From the NCBI GenBank assembly GCA_016926755.1, contig JAFGNZ010000331.1, positions 55,287-119,286 on the forward strand: 64,000 nucleotides of DNA, given 5' to 3'. This document shows, one piece after another, positions 44,550 through 52,631 of the stretch. Origin of the DNA: Myxococcaceae bacterium. Its GTDB lineage: Bacteria; Myxococcota; Myxococcia; Myxococcales; Myxococcaceae. A program made the position numbers and the translations under genes. The notes under the pieces were generated by a model, which made no database searches, was not told where the DNA came from, and was given only the letters and a program-made list of their open reading frames with translations. Position 1 is the stretch's first letter; each line of letters starts with the position of its first letter.

Positions 44550-45374
44550 ATGCCGCTGCCATGCCCCGTCATTGATGCCTGGATACAACACCCCACGCCG
44601 GGCTTCCTGTCGCACCCGATGTTCGAGTCCCTGCGCCGGTGGATGGGTGGAGCCATCCCCGACAGCGTGCCCGTGGAGATGACGATCGCGGCGCTCGATG
44701 CGGCCCCGGTCGAGCGCGCGCTCGTCTCGGCGTGGTGGGGGCCGCAGGGGCCGATCATCTCCAATGACGAGGTGGCGGCGATCGTTCGCGCTCACCCCGA
44801 CCGCCTGGTGGGGATCGGCGCGGTGGATCTCTCGAGGCCGATGGACGCGGTTCGCGAGCTTCGGCGGTGTGTTCGAACGCTCGGCTTTCGTGGCATCCGG
44901 GCGCTGCCATGGCTCTGGCGCCTCCCTCCGAACGACCGGCGTTACTACCCCGTGTATGCGGAGTGCGTGGAGCTGGGGGTGCCCTTCTGCCTTCAGGTCG
45001 GCCACACCGGACCACTCGCCCCCTCGGAGCCGGGACGTCCCATCCCGTACCTGGACGAGGTGGCGCTCGACTTCCCGGAGTTGACGATCGTGGGCGGGCA
45101 CATTGGCTTCCCGTGGACCGCCGAGATGATCTCGCTCGCGCGGAAGTACCCGAACGTCTACATCGACACGTCGGCGTACAAGCCGAGCCGGTATCCCTCG
45201 GAGCTCGTCGACTATCTCCGAGGAGGGGGGCGGAGGAAGGTCCTCTTCGGGAGCAACTATCCGATGCTGCTGCCGGCGGTGTGCGTGACGGAGCTCGAGT
45301 CCTTGCAGCTCGATGACGAGGCCACGCGGCTGTTCCTGCACGACAACGCCAGCCAGGTCTTCAAGCTCCCGTAG
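44550..45374 (+). CDS. Amidohydrolase-2 family protein
   Basis: The 274-residue protein is a TIM-barrel metal hydrolase or decarboxylase of the amidohydrolase-2 type: VIDAWIQHP at the start (the usual D-x-H has become D-A-W-I-Q-H), a GIGAVDL strand, GFRGIRALP, LQVGHTG with a metal-ligand His, IVGGHIGFPW, and FGSNYPM near the C-terminus with the usual Asp replaced by Asn. Because two metal positions differ from the standard pattern, activity or metal number may be changed. The substrate is unknown. It is divergent from the P450. Confidence 0.88.
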   Translation: MPLPCPVIDAWIQHPTPGFLSHPMFESLRRWMGGAIPDSVPVEMTIAALDAAPVERALVSAWWGPQGPIISNDEVAAIVRAHPDRLVGIGAVDLSRPMDAVRELRRCVRTLGFRGIRALPWLWRLPPNDRRYYPVYAECVELGVPFCLQVGHTGPLAPSEPGRPIPYLDEVALDFPELTIVGGHIGFPWTAEMISLARKYPNVYIDTSAYKPSRYPSELVDYLRGGGRRKVLFGSNYPMLLPAVCVTELESLQLDDEATRLFLHDNASQVFKLP

Positions 45375-45375
45375 C

Positions 45376-45424
45376 GGTTGGGGGCACCCCTCCTCCATGG
45401 GTTCGAGCCCCGTGCTCCTCGCCA
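45376..45424 (+). other. tRNA 3'-end-like fragment (possible attachment-site scar)
   Basis: Directly after the amidohydrolase stop lies text with the layout of a tRNA 3' half. A GGGG-CA-CCCC mini-hairpin (45381-45390) could be a long variable arm of the Ser/Leu type. The T-arm has five paired bases, ATGGG and CCCGT, around the canonical seven-base loop TTCGAGC (45402-45408). Then come seven acceptor bases GCTCCTC, a discriminator G and CCA (45422-45424). No matching 5' acceptor strand, D-arm or anticodon arm precedes it; that space is protein-coding. This is what integration into the 3' end of a tRNA gene leaves behind. Confidence 0.45.
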
Positions 45425-45458
45425 GGAAAAGGGCTATGAGTGACTCCAAGGAGCACAC

Positions 45459-46316
45459 ATGAGCCACATGGTTGGAAAGCAGTGCCTGGTCACTGGAGCA
45501 ACCAACGGCATCGGGCTGGTCGCGGCCCGGGAGTTGGCGAAGCAGGGCGCGGGCGTGGTCATCGTCGGCCGCAACGCGGAGAAGACAGCGCGGACGGTCG
45601 AGTCCCTGCGCAAGGAGACAGGGAACCCGAACATCGACGGCCTCATCGGGGACATGTCATCCATGGCCGACGTCCGTCGGGTGGCCCGGGAGTACGCGGC
45701 GAGCCACTCGCGACTGGATGTGCTGCTCAACAACGCGGGGGCCTTCTTCGGCAAGCGGCTGGTGACGAAGGACGGCTACGAGATGACGTTCGCCCTCAAC
45801 CACCTGGGCTACTACACGCTGACGCGAGACTTGATGGACCTGCTCAAGCGCAGCGCCCCCTCGCGCGTGGTGAACGTCACCTCGGGCGCCCAGGCCATGG
45901 GCCGCCTCAACTTCGATGACCTGATGGAGGAGAAGTCGTTCGGCGGCCAGCGGGCCTACAACAACTCCAAGCTCGCCAACGTCCTGTTCACCTTCGAGCT
46001 GGCGCGCAAGCTCCAGGGCGCGGGCGTCTCCGCCAACTGCGTCCATCCAGGCATCGTGGCCACCAACTTCGGCAAGGAGAACCCGACCGGATTCATGAAG
46101 TTCCTCATCACGATGGCGGGCCCCTTCATGCTCACGCCGGAGCAGGGCGCGGACACGTTGATATGGCTGTCCTCGAGCCCCGAGGTGGAAGGCGTGACAG
46201 CCAAGTACTTCGCCCGGCGCAAGGAGCGCAGGGTGAACAGGCAGGCGCTGGATGCGGCGGCGTGCGCTCGGCTGTGGGAGAAGTCCGAGCAGCTCGTGAA
46301 CAAGGTCGCGCCCTGA
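45459..46316 (+). CDS. Short-chain dehydrogenase/reductase, retinol-dehydrogenase-like
   Basis: The 285-residue protein is a classical SDR: nucleotide loop TGATNGIG, the VGRN strand that in this group favours NADP(H), NNAG, the catalytic Ser in NVTSGAQ, and YNNSK. The sequence most resembles the retinol-dehydrogenase/WW-oxidoreductase group of bacteria. The substrate is probably a small or lipophilic ketone or alcohol. An AAGGAG site lies 12-13 bases before the ATG. It stands alone, just right of the tRNA-like fragment. Confidence 0.94.
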   Translation: MSHMVGKQCLVTGATNGIGLVAARELAKQGAGVVIVGRNAEKTARTVESLRKETGNPNIDGLIGDMSSMADVRRVAREYAASHSRLDVLLNNAGAFFGKRLVTKDGYEMTFALNHLGYYTLTRDLMDLLKRSAPSRVVNVTSGAQAMGRLNFDDLMEEKSFGGQRAYNNSKLANVLFTFELARKLQGAGVSANCVHPGIVATNFGKENPTGFMKFLITMAGPFMLTPEQGADTLIWLSSSPEVEGVTAKYFARRKERRVNRQALDAAACARLWEKSEQLVNKVAP

Positions 46317-46426
46317 GCGCGCGGCGCCGCCGAGAGACACCGTCTACCCGGAGAGCCCCTTGAGCCTCGGGACGCTCGAAGCGCCGCCGGGGTCTGCCGC
46401 GAGCCCTGGTTTCACGGCCCGGCCTC

Positions 46427-47956
46427 TCACGGCGCAGCCAGACCGAGCTCCTCCAGAAAGCGGTTGGAGAAGACGCGCCGGGACTCCGCGTCGAGCAGCC
46501 TGGCCCGCGCGGCGAGCCACCGGTCCGCGGCGCCACCATACATGCGCCGGACGGCGGCCGCGTCCAGGCCGAGCTGCTTGCCCCAGTGGAACGTGTGCGG
46601 AATGCCCCGCTGGCGGAGGGCGGCCCACACGCGCTGGTAGAACGACAGGGTGCGGTCCGACAAGGGGCCGTCGAGCTCGAAGACACAGGTGGGCTCGAAG
46701 CGCGTCCACCCGAGCGTGGCCCGGGTCCCCTTCACGTAGCGGAAGGCAGTCAGCACCGGGAAGGGCCCGGCCTCCCGGTTGATGGCGAGCACCAGATCCA
46801 GGGCCTCCGTGGCGCGAGACACCGGCAGGCCCATCGCCGTGCTGGCCAGCTTCCCGCGGATGGTGCTGTTGGTGAAGATCTCCCCGAGCGTCCCCTCGAC
46901 GCCGTGGATGTCCCGGTAGGCCCTGGCCAGCACCTGATTGACCAGGAGCGGAATGGCGGGCGGGGCCGCGTCCGTGACCAGGCCGATGAAGGCCGCCGCG
47001 TCGTCGCCCGGCCCCAGGCCCTCCGGATCGCTCCTCGGCCGGCGGTAGTCGGCCCGGAAGGGACGCCGGTAGAGGGTGATGACGTGCGCGCCCGCGTTGA
47101 GCGCATAGGGGTTCACCACCACCTGGAAGTGGTAGGGCCGCTCGGCGCCGCCCGGGAGCGCGAGGCCGGAGAAGTCCAGGGTGTCGAGCGCCCTCCGCAG
47201 AGCCCCGTCCAGCGGCATCCGCACGCGGTGCATCTCCAGCAGGAAGAGCTCGTCCGTCTCCAGCATGACGCCGTGGATGATGCCGAAGCTCCCGAAGCTC
47301 ACCAGGGCGGCGTCAAAGAGCGCATCGTCGCGCACCAGCTCGGCGCCAAGCTGGCTCGCGAATGCGGGCGAGGTGGTGGGATGAGAGGCGCGCTCGAGCC
47401 AGACGTGGCGCCGCGGCCCCACCAGCAGGTGCAGCCCCGCGACGGTGTCGTGGATGGCCCCCACGTCGATGGCCGAGCCGTGCGTCCCCGTGGACAGCGC
47501 GCCGACGATGGTCTGCCCATTGCTCGCGCCGCTGGTCCTCAGGGAGCGCCCCTGCCGCCGGAAGCGCGCGTTCAGCTCCACAATGGAGTTGCCACACTGC
47601 ACGAAGCGCAGCCCCGCGGGATCTCCCGCATACCGGTCGTCCACCAGCCTCGGCGCGAGGCGGAAGAAGAGGTTGAGCGGCTTGGTGTTCACCAGCCGGC
47701 CATCGGTCGCCGCGGCGCGTGAGAGGGACCAGCCGCCTCCCAGGGCGCGCAGGTGGACACGGTCCCTCACCGCGTCGGCGATGAGCTTCTGGAGCGCCCG
47801 GGTCGTCGCGTTGTAACGCTCGAGCGGCCGGCCCCCCATGGGGTTCCAGACGTCATAGACTCCCAGGAGCGGCTGCCTGAACGTCAGGTGCCTGTTCGTC
47901 CACTCGTGCTGCCGTGTGTCGACGACGAGGGACTCGAGCCCGGTCGTGTCACTCAT
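46427..47956 (-). CDS. FAD-linked oxidase (aldonolactone/cholesterol-oxidase-like)
   Basis: The 509-residue protein has a PCMH-type FAD-binding domain at about residues 40-235 (ALGGGWSLS, then GALSTGTHGS and DVGAIHDTV) and a C-terminal domain of the aldonolactone-oxidase kind. The His often used for covalent FAD is not clear in the expected place. It oxidises an alcohol or lactone; the natural substrate is unknown. The ATG at 47956 follows a strong AGGAGG six bases upstream on the minus strand, and it overlaps the end of the preceding lipoprotein gene by eight bases. The two are therefore a coupled pair. Confidence 0.9.
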   Translation of the reverse strand: MSDTTGLESLVVDTRQHEWTNRHLTFRQPLLGVYDVWNPMGGRPLERYNATTRALQKLIADAVRDRVHLRALGGGWSLSRAAATDGRLVNTKPLNLFFRLAPRLVDDRYAGDPAGLRFVQCGNSIVELNARFRRQGRSLRTSGASNGQTIVGALSTGTHGSAIDVGAIHDTVAGLHLLVGPRRHVWLERASHPTTSPAFASQLGAELVRDDALFDAALVSFGSFGIIHGVMLETDELFLLEMHRVRMPLDGALRRALDTLDFSGLALPGGAERPYHFQVVVNPYALNAGAHVITLYRRPFRADYRRPRSDPEGLGPGDDAAAFIGLVTDAAPPAIPLLVNQVLARAYRDIHGVEGTLGEIFTNSTIRGKLASTAMGLPVSRATEALDLVLAINREAGPFPVLTAFRYVKGTRATLGWTRFEPTCVFELDGPLSDRTLSFYQRVWAALRQRGIPHTFHWGKQLGLDAAAVRRMYGGAADRWLAARARLLDAESRRVFSNRFLEELGLAAP

Positions 47957-48308
47957 GGGGGGCCTCCTGAGGCGCAGGGGCCTGGAGCCCGATGATCCCC
48001 TCTTCCTCGTGCTGCTTGGCACAGCGCCACTCCACCTGGAGCGGCGCCCAGAAGCCGAGCGTCAGCGTGGTGATGAGGGTGTAGCCGAAGTGGGAGGAGA
48101 CCCGAACCTCGTCGAGCGCGTTGCTGGGCTCACACGTGAAGGCGCTCACGCTCTGGGGATTGTTCACCAACCCCCAGGCGAGCGAGTGGACCGTCTTGCG
48201 CTGCGGCTCCGTCGCTGGGGTGGGCTCCGGTACCGTAACTCGGTAGTGGTAGCAACCTGCGTTCAGAACGAGGAAGAGCGAGGCTGCGGCCACGCAGCGC
48301 GCTCTCAT
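47949..48308 (-). CDS. Bor/Iss-like outer-membrane lipoprotein
   Basis: The 119-residue protein has a lipoprotein signal (MRARCVAAASLFLVLNAGC, lipid-bearing Cys at residue 19). A small domain follows that resembles Bor-type lipoproteins: HSLAWGLVNN, a conserved Cys in FTCEPSNALDEV, then LITTLTLGFWAPLQVEWRC. The two conserved Cys residues may form a disulphide. Bor proteins sit in the outer membrane; their biochemical role is not known. The start at 48308 puts the signal peptide at the N-terminus. The gene leads a two-gene unit with the FAD-linked oxidase and is divergent from the RiPP locus. Confidence 0.8.
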   Translation of the reverse strand: MRARCVAAASLFLVLNAGCYHYRVTVPEPTPATEPQRKTVHSLAWGLVNNPQSVSAFTCEPSNALDEVRVSSHFGYTLITTLTLGFWAPLQVEWRCAKQHEEEGIIGLQAPAPQEAPHE

Positions 48309-48519
48309 GGAAAAGGGTGTTTGCACGGCCAGACCCTCCTTCGCCAGTCTCCAGCACTGAGGAAGAGTGAGGCCGGGCGGTTGTGACGGCATCGGCCAGG
48401 AGTGCCGGACATCACGGGCGCATGCCCGCCTGGAGGCACCTCAGCCGAAGCGCTGCCCCATTCTCGCTGTCACAAACTCGCGCCCGCCACTCCGTTCCCT
48501 CTGGAGTCCATCCGCAGAG

Positions 48520-48525
48520 AAGGAG
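48520..48525 (+). promoter_or_regulatory. Ribosome-binding site of the RiPP precursor gene
   Basis: AAGGAG six bases before the ATG at 48532 decides the start of the small precursor gene; longer in-frame starts upstream have no such site and would add a Pro/Arg-rich stretch. Confidence 0.8.
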
Positions 48526-48531
48526 CACGCC

Positions 48532-48714
48532 ATGAAGACCCCTGATCAGGAGCTGCAGAAGACCCAGAGCGCGGAGGATGAGGCGATCGCTCGTCCGCTT
48601 GCGCGCCTGACTGCTCGTGAGATCTCCACCGAAGAGCTCGCCAGGATCGCTGGCGGTTGGTTCATATCAACCTACAGCAATAACGGCGGGCCTGACGTCG
48701 ACTGGCTGAAGTGA
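48532..48714 (+). CDS. Candidate graspetide (ATP-grasp RiPP) precursor peptide
   Basis: The 60-residue peptide has a charged, helical leader with RPLARLT at 21-27 followed by EISTEELARIAGG, ending in a Gly-Gly pair at 41-42 typical of peptides cut by double-glycine peptidases. The 18 residues after it are WFISTYSNNGGPDVDWLK. They hold hydroxyl side chains (Ser 46, Thr 47, Tyr 48, Ser 49), two acidic residues (Asp 55, Asp 57) and a terminal Lys. These are the groups an ATP-grasp ligase joins into omega-ester or omega-amide rings. The ligase gene starts ten bases downstream. The core lacks the microviridin TxKYPSDxE/D motif and a thuringinin/plesiocin-type repeat, so the ring pattern would be different. 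There is no Cys, so it is not a lanthipeptide. Confidence 0.8.
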   Translation: MKTPDQELQKTQSAEDEAIARPLARLTAREISTEELARIAGGWFISTYSNNGGPDVDWLK

Positions 48715-48724
48715 GCGCGAGCAG

Positions 48725-49852
48725 GTGAACCCCGAGCTGGCCGTGGAAAGAGTCCCTGTCATTCTCGCGCCTCATGACGACGCCAACGCGGCGGCCGTGT
48801 GCTGGGGGTTGAAGCAGCACGGCCTCGAGCCTGTCTGGGAGCCATCGCTCAGCGAGGGCTCCATCGAGGCGATCTCGATTCATGATGACGCTCATGGGAG
48901 TCGGCTCGACTTCCGCTCGAGCGGGGCGCCGAGCGTGGGTGCGGTATGGCATCGCCGCCCCAAGGAGCCGGAGCCCGCCGCGAGGGTACTGGCCAGCGAT
49001 CGTCCCTTCGTGCGCAACGAATGGTCGCTGTTCCAGAAGAGCTTCCTCGCGCTCGCTGAAGAGCTGACCGGCGCCTTGTGGGTCAACAACCCGAGAGCCG
49101 CGGTTGAGGCCGAGAACAAGCTGCTCCAGCTTCGGGCCGCCAGGAGTGTGGGCCTGCGCGTCCCCGAGACCCTGATGTCCAACGATGCGCGCGCCATCCG
49201 AGCGTTCATCGCCAGGCACGGGAGGGTTGTCCATAAGACCTTCACACCCCACATGTGGCGCAACACCGAGACCGGTCAGCTCTACAACGTCAACGCCACC
49301 CTCCTCGATTCGTCGCTTTCGTTCGACGACGCCTCCGTCTCGATGTGCCCTGGGATCTTCCAGAAGTATGTCGAGAAGGTCTGGGATCTTCGAGTCGCCA
49401 TCATCGGCGATCGCCTGTTTCCCGTGCGCCTGCGCTCCACCCACGGGACCGCGTTCGTGGACTGGCGAGCCTATACCTACCTCCCGGAGATGGCCGCGGA
49501 CGCGTGCGAGCTCCCCGATTCCTGCCGGCGCCACCTGAGAGAGCTGATGAACAGGCTGGGGCTCGTCTTCGGCTGTGTGGATCTGGTGGTCGACAGCGAT
49601 GGAGACCTCCACTTCCTGGAGGTCAATCAGGGCGGCCAGTTCCTCTTCGCCGAGGAGCTGGTCGAGTCCCTGCCGCTGCTGAAGGCCATGTGCGCCCTGC
49701 TTGCGCAGGGGCGTGTCGATTACTCGCTGGACGCGCCGCTGGAGATCTCCATGAGGCGCTTCCGGTCATCGGAGTACTGTCAGGAGTGGATGTCCCGACA
49801 TGCCGACAGCATGAAGGTGGAGAACTGGCTCTGGACGGGGGAGCAGGCCTGA
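48725..49852 (+). CDS. MvdC/MvdD-like ATP-grasp RiPP ligase
   Basis: The 375-residue protein begins (GTG start, coupled to the precursor gene ten bases upstream) with a pre-ATP-grasp domain (residues 10-105, ending VGAVWHRRPKEPE). An ATP-grasp domain follows (about 125-335): the KLLQLRAARSVGLRVPETL segment, the ATP-binding Lys in RVVHKTFTP, an FQKYVEKVWDLRVAIIGD strand pair, DWRAY, GLVFGCVDLVV, and the metal-binding end HFLEVNQGGQFLF. This order and the DLRV and EVNxxGQ motifs are those of graspetide synthetases, which phosphorylate a core Asp/Glu side chain and couple it to Ser, Thr or Lys. No second ligase, acetyltransferase, peptidase or exporter gene lies next to it. It converges with the EEP gene, 31 bases apart. 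Confidence 0.93.
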   Translation: MNPELAVERVPVILAPHDDANAAAVCWGLKQHGLEPVWEPSLSEGSIEAISIHDDAHGSRLDFRSSGAPSVGAVWHRRPKEPEPAARVLASDRPFVRNEWSLFQKSFLALAEELTGALWVNNPRAAVEAENKLLQLRAARSVGLRVPETLMSNDARAIRAFIARHGRVVHKTFTPHMWRNTETGQLYNVNATLLDSSLSFDDASVSMCPGIFQKYVEKVWDLRVAIIGDRLFPVRLRSTHGTAFVDWRAYTYLPEMAADACELPDSCRRHLRELMNRLGLVFGCVDLVVDSDGDLHFLEVNQGGQFLFAEELVESLPLLKAMCALLAQGRVDYSLDAPLEISMRRFRSSEYCQEWMSRHADSMKVENWLWTGEQA

Positions 49853-49883
49853 GCGGACTCCGCGCGGGCGCTCCTCCCCGCGC

Positions 49884-51191
49884 TCAAGGGCAGAGGCTGG
49901 CGGCGCGGCTGACGCAGGAGCTGCTCCATGCGTTGGTGCAGCAGGTGGCGTCGGCATCGCACACCTTCTCCACGCAGGCATTGCAGCCGTAGAAGAGCGG
50001 AGCCCCCGTCACGCTGGTGGCATGGCTGCAGGAGGTGCAGCGCTGGTTGGCCTCGCTGACGCAGAGCGAGTCCCAGCCCCCGGTGCAGCACCAGTCGTCC
50101 GCGGCGCACACGGCGGCCACGCAGGTGCTGCACCCATCGGCCAGCGCCGCCCCCGTCACCGTGGGCTCATGCGCGCAGGTGCCTCCGTTGCCATCCACGA
50201 CCATGTCCACGAGGAGCTGGCGGTGGTCGAAGCCGTCCCCCCCATCCGCGCGAGGCATGCCCTCGTAGCCGCCGCAGACGGAGCCGTAGGAGAGGCTCGC
50301 CGAGCCATAGTCCGGGCCGCAGTGGGTGCAGGCCGCGCCGAAGTTGGAGTACGCCCAGTCGAGCTTCTTCTTGATGCCGAAGATGTAGAAGGCCGTGTAC
50401 TCGTCATGGGTGGCCACGTTCCAGTGCTTGCCGCCCGCGAAGTTGTCCGCGAAGGAGGCCCGGCGCTGCAGCTCCGTGGCGCTGGCGGTGTTGAAGTCTC
50501 CGGCGATGATGACGCGGCTGCCCTGCGCCAGCGTGCTCCAGTAGCGGGCGATCTCCTCGGTGCGGCACGAAGCGTTGTCCGAATCCGGGTGGGCGATCAC
50601 GGCGGTGAGGGTGTACTTGCCGTCCAGCAGCAGCCTCACGCGAAAGCCGGTGAAGTCGTACTCGCAGTTGGACTTGCCCCACGAGTCGTTGCGGCCATAG
50701 GCGGACAGCTCGCTGCCGGGCACGAGCGACAGGCGGCTCTTCTTCCAGGCGATGCACTCGTGCTCGTGCGAGGCGTTGGAGGCATCGAAGGCGGCGGGGG
50801 CGCCGGTGTTCCGGTCCACGCTCTTGCCGCACACGCCGGTATAGCCATCCGGGAGGATGGGGCCGCCGTTGGCGCCGCCGGTGAGCTGGGCGGCCCGGTA
50901 CACCTCGGTGAGCAGGAGGATGTCCGGCTGCCACGCCAGGATATAGGCGCGCAGGTCCGCCCCGTCCTCGGGGCGGCACATCTTGTACTCCCAGCACCCG
51001 TACTGCGGAGAGGCGTTGCCGACGTTGAGGGTGAGGTAGCGCAGCGCCGTGCCCGCGACGGACGTGCTCACCGCCTGCTCCACGGTGGCGGGAGCCGACA
51101 GCGGCTCGCCAGGAGCCTGGGGCTCAATCGAGCCTCCGCAAGCGGCGCCGAGGCAGAGGATCAGGAACGGAAGGAGGGGCCGGCTCGGCAT
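49884..51191 (-). CDS. Lipoprotein EEP-family phosphodiesterase/nuclease with Cys-rich repeats
   Basis: The 435-residue protein has a lipoprotein signal peptide (LCLGAAC, Cys near residue 18). An endonuclease/exonuclease/phosphatase domain spans about 50-340: LTLNVGN, the metal-binding Glu in LLLTEVYRA, IIAGDFNTAS, and a closing GFDHRQLLVDMV with the catalytic His. The end has two repeats of about 44 residues with the pattern C-x2-CV-x2-VC-x2-D-x2-CC-x5-W-x3-CV-x6-C, probably disulphide-rich and surface-exposed. It may cut extracellular DNA, RNA or phospholipid head groups; members of this family include DNase I and sphingomyelinase. It follows the App1-like gene on the same strand by seven bases, so they may be one unit. 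Confidence 0.88.
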   Translation of the reverse strand: MPSRPLLPFLILCLGAACGGSIEPQAPGEPLSAPATVEQAVSTSVAGTALRYLTLNVGNASPQYGCWEYKMCRPEDGADLRAYILAWQPDILLLTEVYRAAQLTGGANGGPILPDGYTGVCGKSVDRNTGAPAAFDASNASHEHECIAWKKSRLSLVPGSELSAYGRNDSWGKSNCEYDFTGFRVRLLLDGKYTLTAVIAHPDSDNASCRTEEIARYWSTLAQGSRVIIAGDFNTASATELQRRASFADNFAGGKHWNVATHDEYTAFYIFGIKKKLDWAYSNFGAACTHCGPDYGSASLSYGSVCGGYEGMPRADGGDGFDHRQLLVDMVVDGNGGTCAHEPTVTGAALADGCSTCVAAVCAADDWCCTGGWDSLCVSEANQRCTSCSHATSVTGAPLFYGCNACVEKVCDADATCCTNAWSSSCVSRAASLCP

Positions 51192-51198
51192 GGGGACC

Positions 51199-52545
51199 TC
51201 AGGGGGTTTGGCTTAGCACAGCGCGCATCTCGGCCACGTCGCGATCGAGCTCGGCCTTGCGCGCCGCGTACTGCTCGAGGGAGTCGAAGTGCACCGCGTC
51301 GAGCTCGCGGGACGCCGACGAGGCCACGCGCTCCAGGCCCTCCCGGGTGATGAGCCCCCGCCGGAAGGCCTCGGTCGCCGCGCCCACGTAGGTGTCGAAG
51401 ACGAAGATGCCCTGCTGGGCCATCGCCTTGCGCTCCTCGGCGCTCATGTTCGTGACGTTGTGGATGAAGACGGCCTTCATGTCCGAGGGCGCCGAGGCCA
51501 CCGCCTTGGCCCCGAAGATGGCGTCACCCTGGCCGCTGTCTCCGATGAAGACGCTCTTGTACTCCGGGAAGAGCTGTCGGTACTGCTGCCAGTTGTCGAA
51601 CTTCTTGTCGGCGATGTTCGAGTTGCCGATGAGGTGCAGGAAGTCCCCCGAGAGCACGGTCGCGTTCCCCACTCCGTTCGCGTCCAGCATGGAGCGGGTG
51701 AGGCTCTCTCCCAGGCCGGCGCGATCGTACGGGCGCGCGGAGATGAAGGTCAGATCGCCCTCGCGGTCGGCGGAGGCCCCGCCTCCCTTGTCGAGCTCCG
51801 AGTAGAAGGCCCTCACACCCGGGTACACCGTCTTGCCCGGGTAACGGTCGTCCTTGAGGTTCACGTAGAAGGTGTCATCGATGTCGCTCAACACCTTCAC
51901 CTGGCCGGAGGGCTGGGCCTGCGCGCGGAAGTGATCGAGCAGCTGCGAGCGGATGCCCGCGTTGTCGATGTCATGGAACACCAGCTGCTGCAGATCGTGG
52001 TAGTCACCGCCCGCGTCGACGGCGTTCTTGAGCGCGGTGAGCGCGGCGCCCTGCGTGCCCAGGAAGATGTCGCGCACCGCCTCTTCGTCCTTCGAGCCGG
52101 TCGCGTGGTACTGCAAGGCGTCGATGACCTTGGCGCGGTTGTCGATACTCAGTTCGCCCAACCGACCCTTCGACAGGAGCCCGAGGAACGCATCACGGTT
52201 CTTGGGGCCGAACAGGTGATTGTCCAGGTCGCCCATGAGCTCGTGCAGCTCGTTGCGGGGGAGGCGGGACAAGAGCTGGTTGAGCTCCCCCGGCGCCGCG
52301 GAGCGGAACATGTCGAGGATCTGCTTCTCCTCGCCCCGATCGGTGTGGCCGCGCATCAGCCCACGAAGCTGCGAGAGCAAGGCATCCACGGGTGAAGGCG
52401 TGGTGGCCTCGAAGCTGCTCCCGGCGGCGGGTGGGGCCGAGCCCGTGGTCGTCGCGCGCGTGGCCACCGTATTTCGCGCCGGCTCGTCCTTCGCCACCGG
52501 AGCCTTGACTGGAGAGTTCGGTCCCTGCGGAGAGATCCTTGCCAT
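51199..52545 (-). CDS. App1-like (DUF2183) phosphatidate-phosphatase-type protein
   Basis: The 448-residue protein has a disordered Pro/Thr/Ala-rich N-terminus (1-50) and an all-helical region (50-205, DALLSQLRGLMRG, then LNQLLSRLPRNELHELMGDL). A HAD-type phosphatase domain of the App1/DUF2183 kind follows at about 215-390. Its DIDDT (221-225) is the D-x-D-x-T nucleophile motif, the Ser/Thr motif is FISARPYD, and SVFIGDSGQGDA is the last acidic motif. App1 removes the phosphate from phosphatidate or diacylglycerol pyrophosphate. No signal peptide is obvious, which fits a cytosolic or specially exported enzyme. Adjacent to a secreted phosphodiesterase, a lipid-processing pair is an attractive but unproven idea. 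Confidence 0.82.
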   Translation of the reverse strand: MARISPQGPNSPVKAPVAKDEPARNTVATRATTTGSAPPAAGSSFEATTPSPVDALLSQLRGLMRGHTDRGEEKQILDMFRSAAPGELNQLLSRLPRNELHELMGDLDNHLFGPKNRDAFLGLLSKGRLGELSIDNRAKVIDALQYHATGSKDEEAVRDIFLGTQGAALTALKNAVDAGGDYHDLQQLVFHDIDNAGIRSQLLDHFRAQAQPSGQVKVLSDIDDTFYVNLKDDRYPGKTVYPGVRAFYSELDKGGGASADREGDLTFISARPYDRAGLGESLTRSMLDANGVGNATVLSGDFLHLIGNSNIADKKFDNWQQYRQLFPEYKSVFIGDSGQGDAIFGAKAVASAPSDMKAVFIHNVTNMSAEERKAMAQQGIFVFDTYVGAATEAFRRGLITREGLERVASSASRELDAVHFDSLEQYAARKAELDRDVAEMRAVLSQTP

Positions 52546-52631
52546 AGGAGTTGGAAGCTAGCAGCCCGCTTGCTCGGGAGCCAAGGGCCTGAGGACGCTC
52601 GTCGGCCAGAGTGTGGCGCGCGCTGCTCACG

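Noticed and set aside
48532..48714. The small peptide as a lanthipeptide or lasso-peptide precursor
   Set aside because: It has no Cys in the core and no LanM/LanB/C or lasso cyclase nearby; the adjacent ATP-grasp ligase decides for a graspetide-type assignment.
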